The notes under the pieces: generated by a model
The model's input: only the letters and a program-made list of their open reading frames with translations
Told to the model about the DNA's origin: nothing
Database searches by the model: none
In this document: piece by piece, positions 23,731 through 24,104 of the stretch
How positions within the stretch are numbered: position 1 is the stretch's first letter
Layout: each line of letters starts with the position of its first letter
Translations under genes and position numbers: made by a program
Assembly: GCA_964369265.1 (NCBI GenBank)
Contig: CAYJEV010000020.1
Location: 1 to 24,104 of the forward strand
Reading direction: 5' to 3'
DNA from: DAMCAP01 sp964369265
Lineage (GTDB): Bacteria > Bacillota > Clostridia > Oscillospirales > Ruminococcaceae
Length of the DNA stretch: 24,104 bases

Positions 23731-24104
23731 GCTCCATTCTGCCACTCAAAGTAGCTTAAATAATAAATTCGCACTCTTATCATTTTGAGTAAAGAATGAT
23801 AAGAGCATTATTGTGCATAAGGGCGGAAATCGCCCTGCACATCGCCCCTGCGAGGCAATTGCTTGCAAGGCAAGCTGTTGCTCCATTCTGCCACTCAAAG
23901 TAGCTTAAATAATAAATTCGCACTCTTATCATTTTGAGTAAAGAATGATAAGAGCATTATCGTGCATTAGGGCGGAAATCGCCCTGCACATCGCCCCTGC
24001 GAGGCAATTGCTTGCAAAGCAAGCTGTTGCTCCATTCTGCCACTCAAAATAGCTTAAATAATAAATTCGCACTCTTATCATTTTGAGTAAAGAATGATAA
24101 GAGC
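23731..24104. repeat. tandem array of a 149-bp unit with three hairpins (about 2.5 copies, continues past the window)
   Basis: Copies begin at 23731, 23880 and 24029, an exact 149-bp period; the third is cut by the window edge after 76 bp. Copies 1 and 2 differ at only three positions, and copy 3 differs from copy 2 at one. Each full unit has three inverted repeats: CTCTTATCATT/AATGATAAGAG (11-bp stem, 10-nt loop), GTGCA..GGGCG-gaaat-CGCCC-TGCAC (nested 5+5 bp with a 3-nt bulge), and GCTTGC-aag-GCAAGC. No spacers separate units, and 149 is not a multiple of 3, so it is neither CRISPR nor coding repeat. On the minus strand it directly precedes the YmfF-like gene. Confidence 0.93.

Noticed and set aside
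23731..24104. CRISPR array
   Set aside because: The 149-bp units follow each other directly with no unique spacers, and the unit is far longer than a CRISPR repeat.

Overview
The window looks like chromosome of an AT-rich, Gram-positive, anaerobic, endospore-forming bacterium of the Clostridia. The evidence is strong AGGAGG-type ribosome binding sites, SAM-I and FMN riboswitches with intrinsic terminators, a GerA/GerB/GerC germinant receptor operon, the forespore protease SpoIVB, a DUF421 (YetF-like) protein, and the Firmicutes pair of M16 peptidase-like proteins. I see no insertion sequence, prophage, tRNA, rRNA or CRISPR array.

Layout. Positions 1-1330 (minus strand) hold a small glutaredoxin-like gene whose reading frame only makes sense if an in-frame UGA is read as selenocysteine, followed by a two-gene unit (DUF3796-type membrane protein and Xre-type repressor) with a near-consensus promoter. 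Positions 1300-2800 (minus) hold metK under a SAM-I riboswitch. Positions 2846-3935 (minus) hold ribU under an FMN riboswitch; its unusually long leader carries an array of 8-bp repeats between aptamer and terminator. Positions 3939-5006 (plus) hold a GNAT acetyltransferase and an unknown membrane protein. Positions 5058-11613 (minus) hold the complete phosphate module pstS-pstC-pstA-pstB-phoU-phoP-phoR behind PHO-box-like repeats; PstS has its two sequence halves in swapped order. Positions 11640-13864 (minus) hold yetF-like DUF421, DUF4363 and an AI-2E-family permease. Positions 13970-18904 (plus) hold the gerA-gerB-gerC operon and spoIVB with a candidate sigma-G promoter. Positions 19186-23725 (minus) hold two M16 family proteins (ymfF/ymfH type), lgt and folD. 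The window ends in a tandem array of a 149-bp unit that carries three hairpins and supplies the ribosome binding site of the first M16 gene.

How the genes work together. The central pst-pho block is a self-contained phosphate acquisition and sensing system: binding protein, two permeases, ATPase, PhoU and the two-component pair that probably controls the operon. The right-centre block concerns spores: germinant receptor plus the protease that sends the forespore signal to the mother cell. The two riboswitch units tie SAM synthesis and riboflavin uptake to their products. The most unusual signals are the UGA-containing glutaredoxin gene with a SECIS-like hairpin, the 149-bp structured tandem repeat, the octamer array in the FMN leader, and the domain-swapped PstS.
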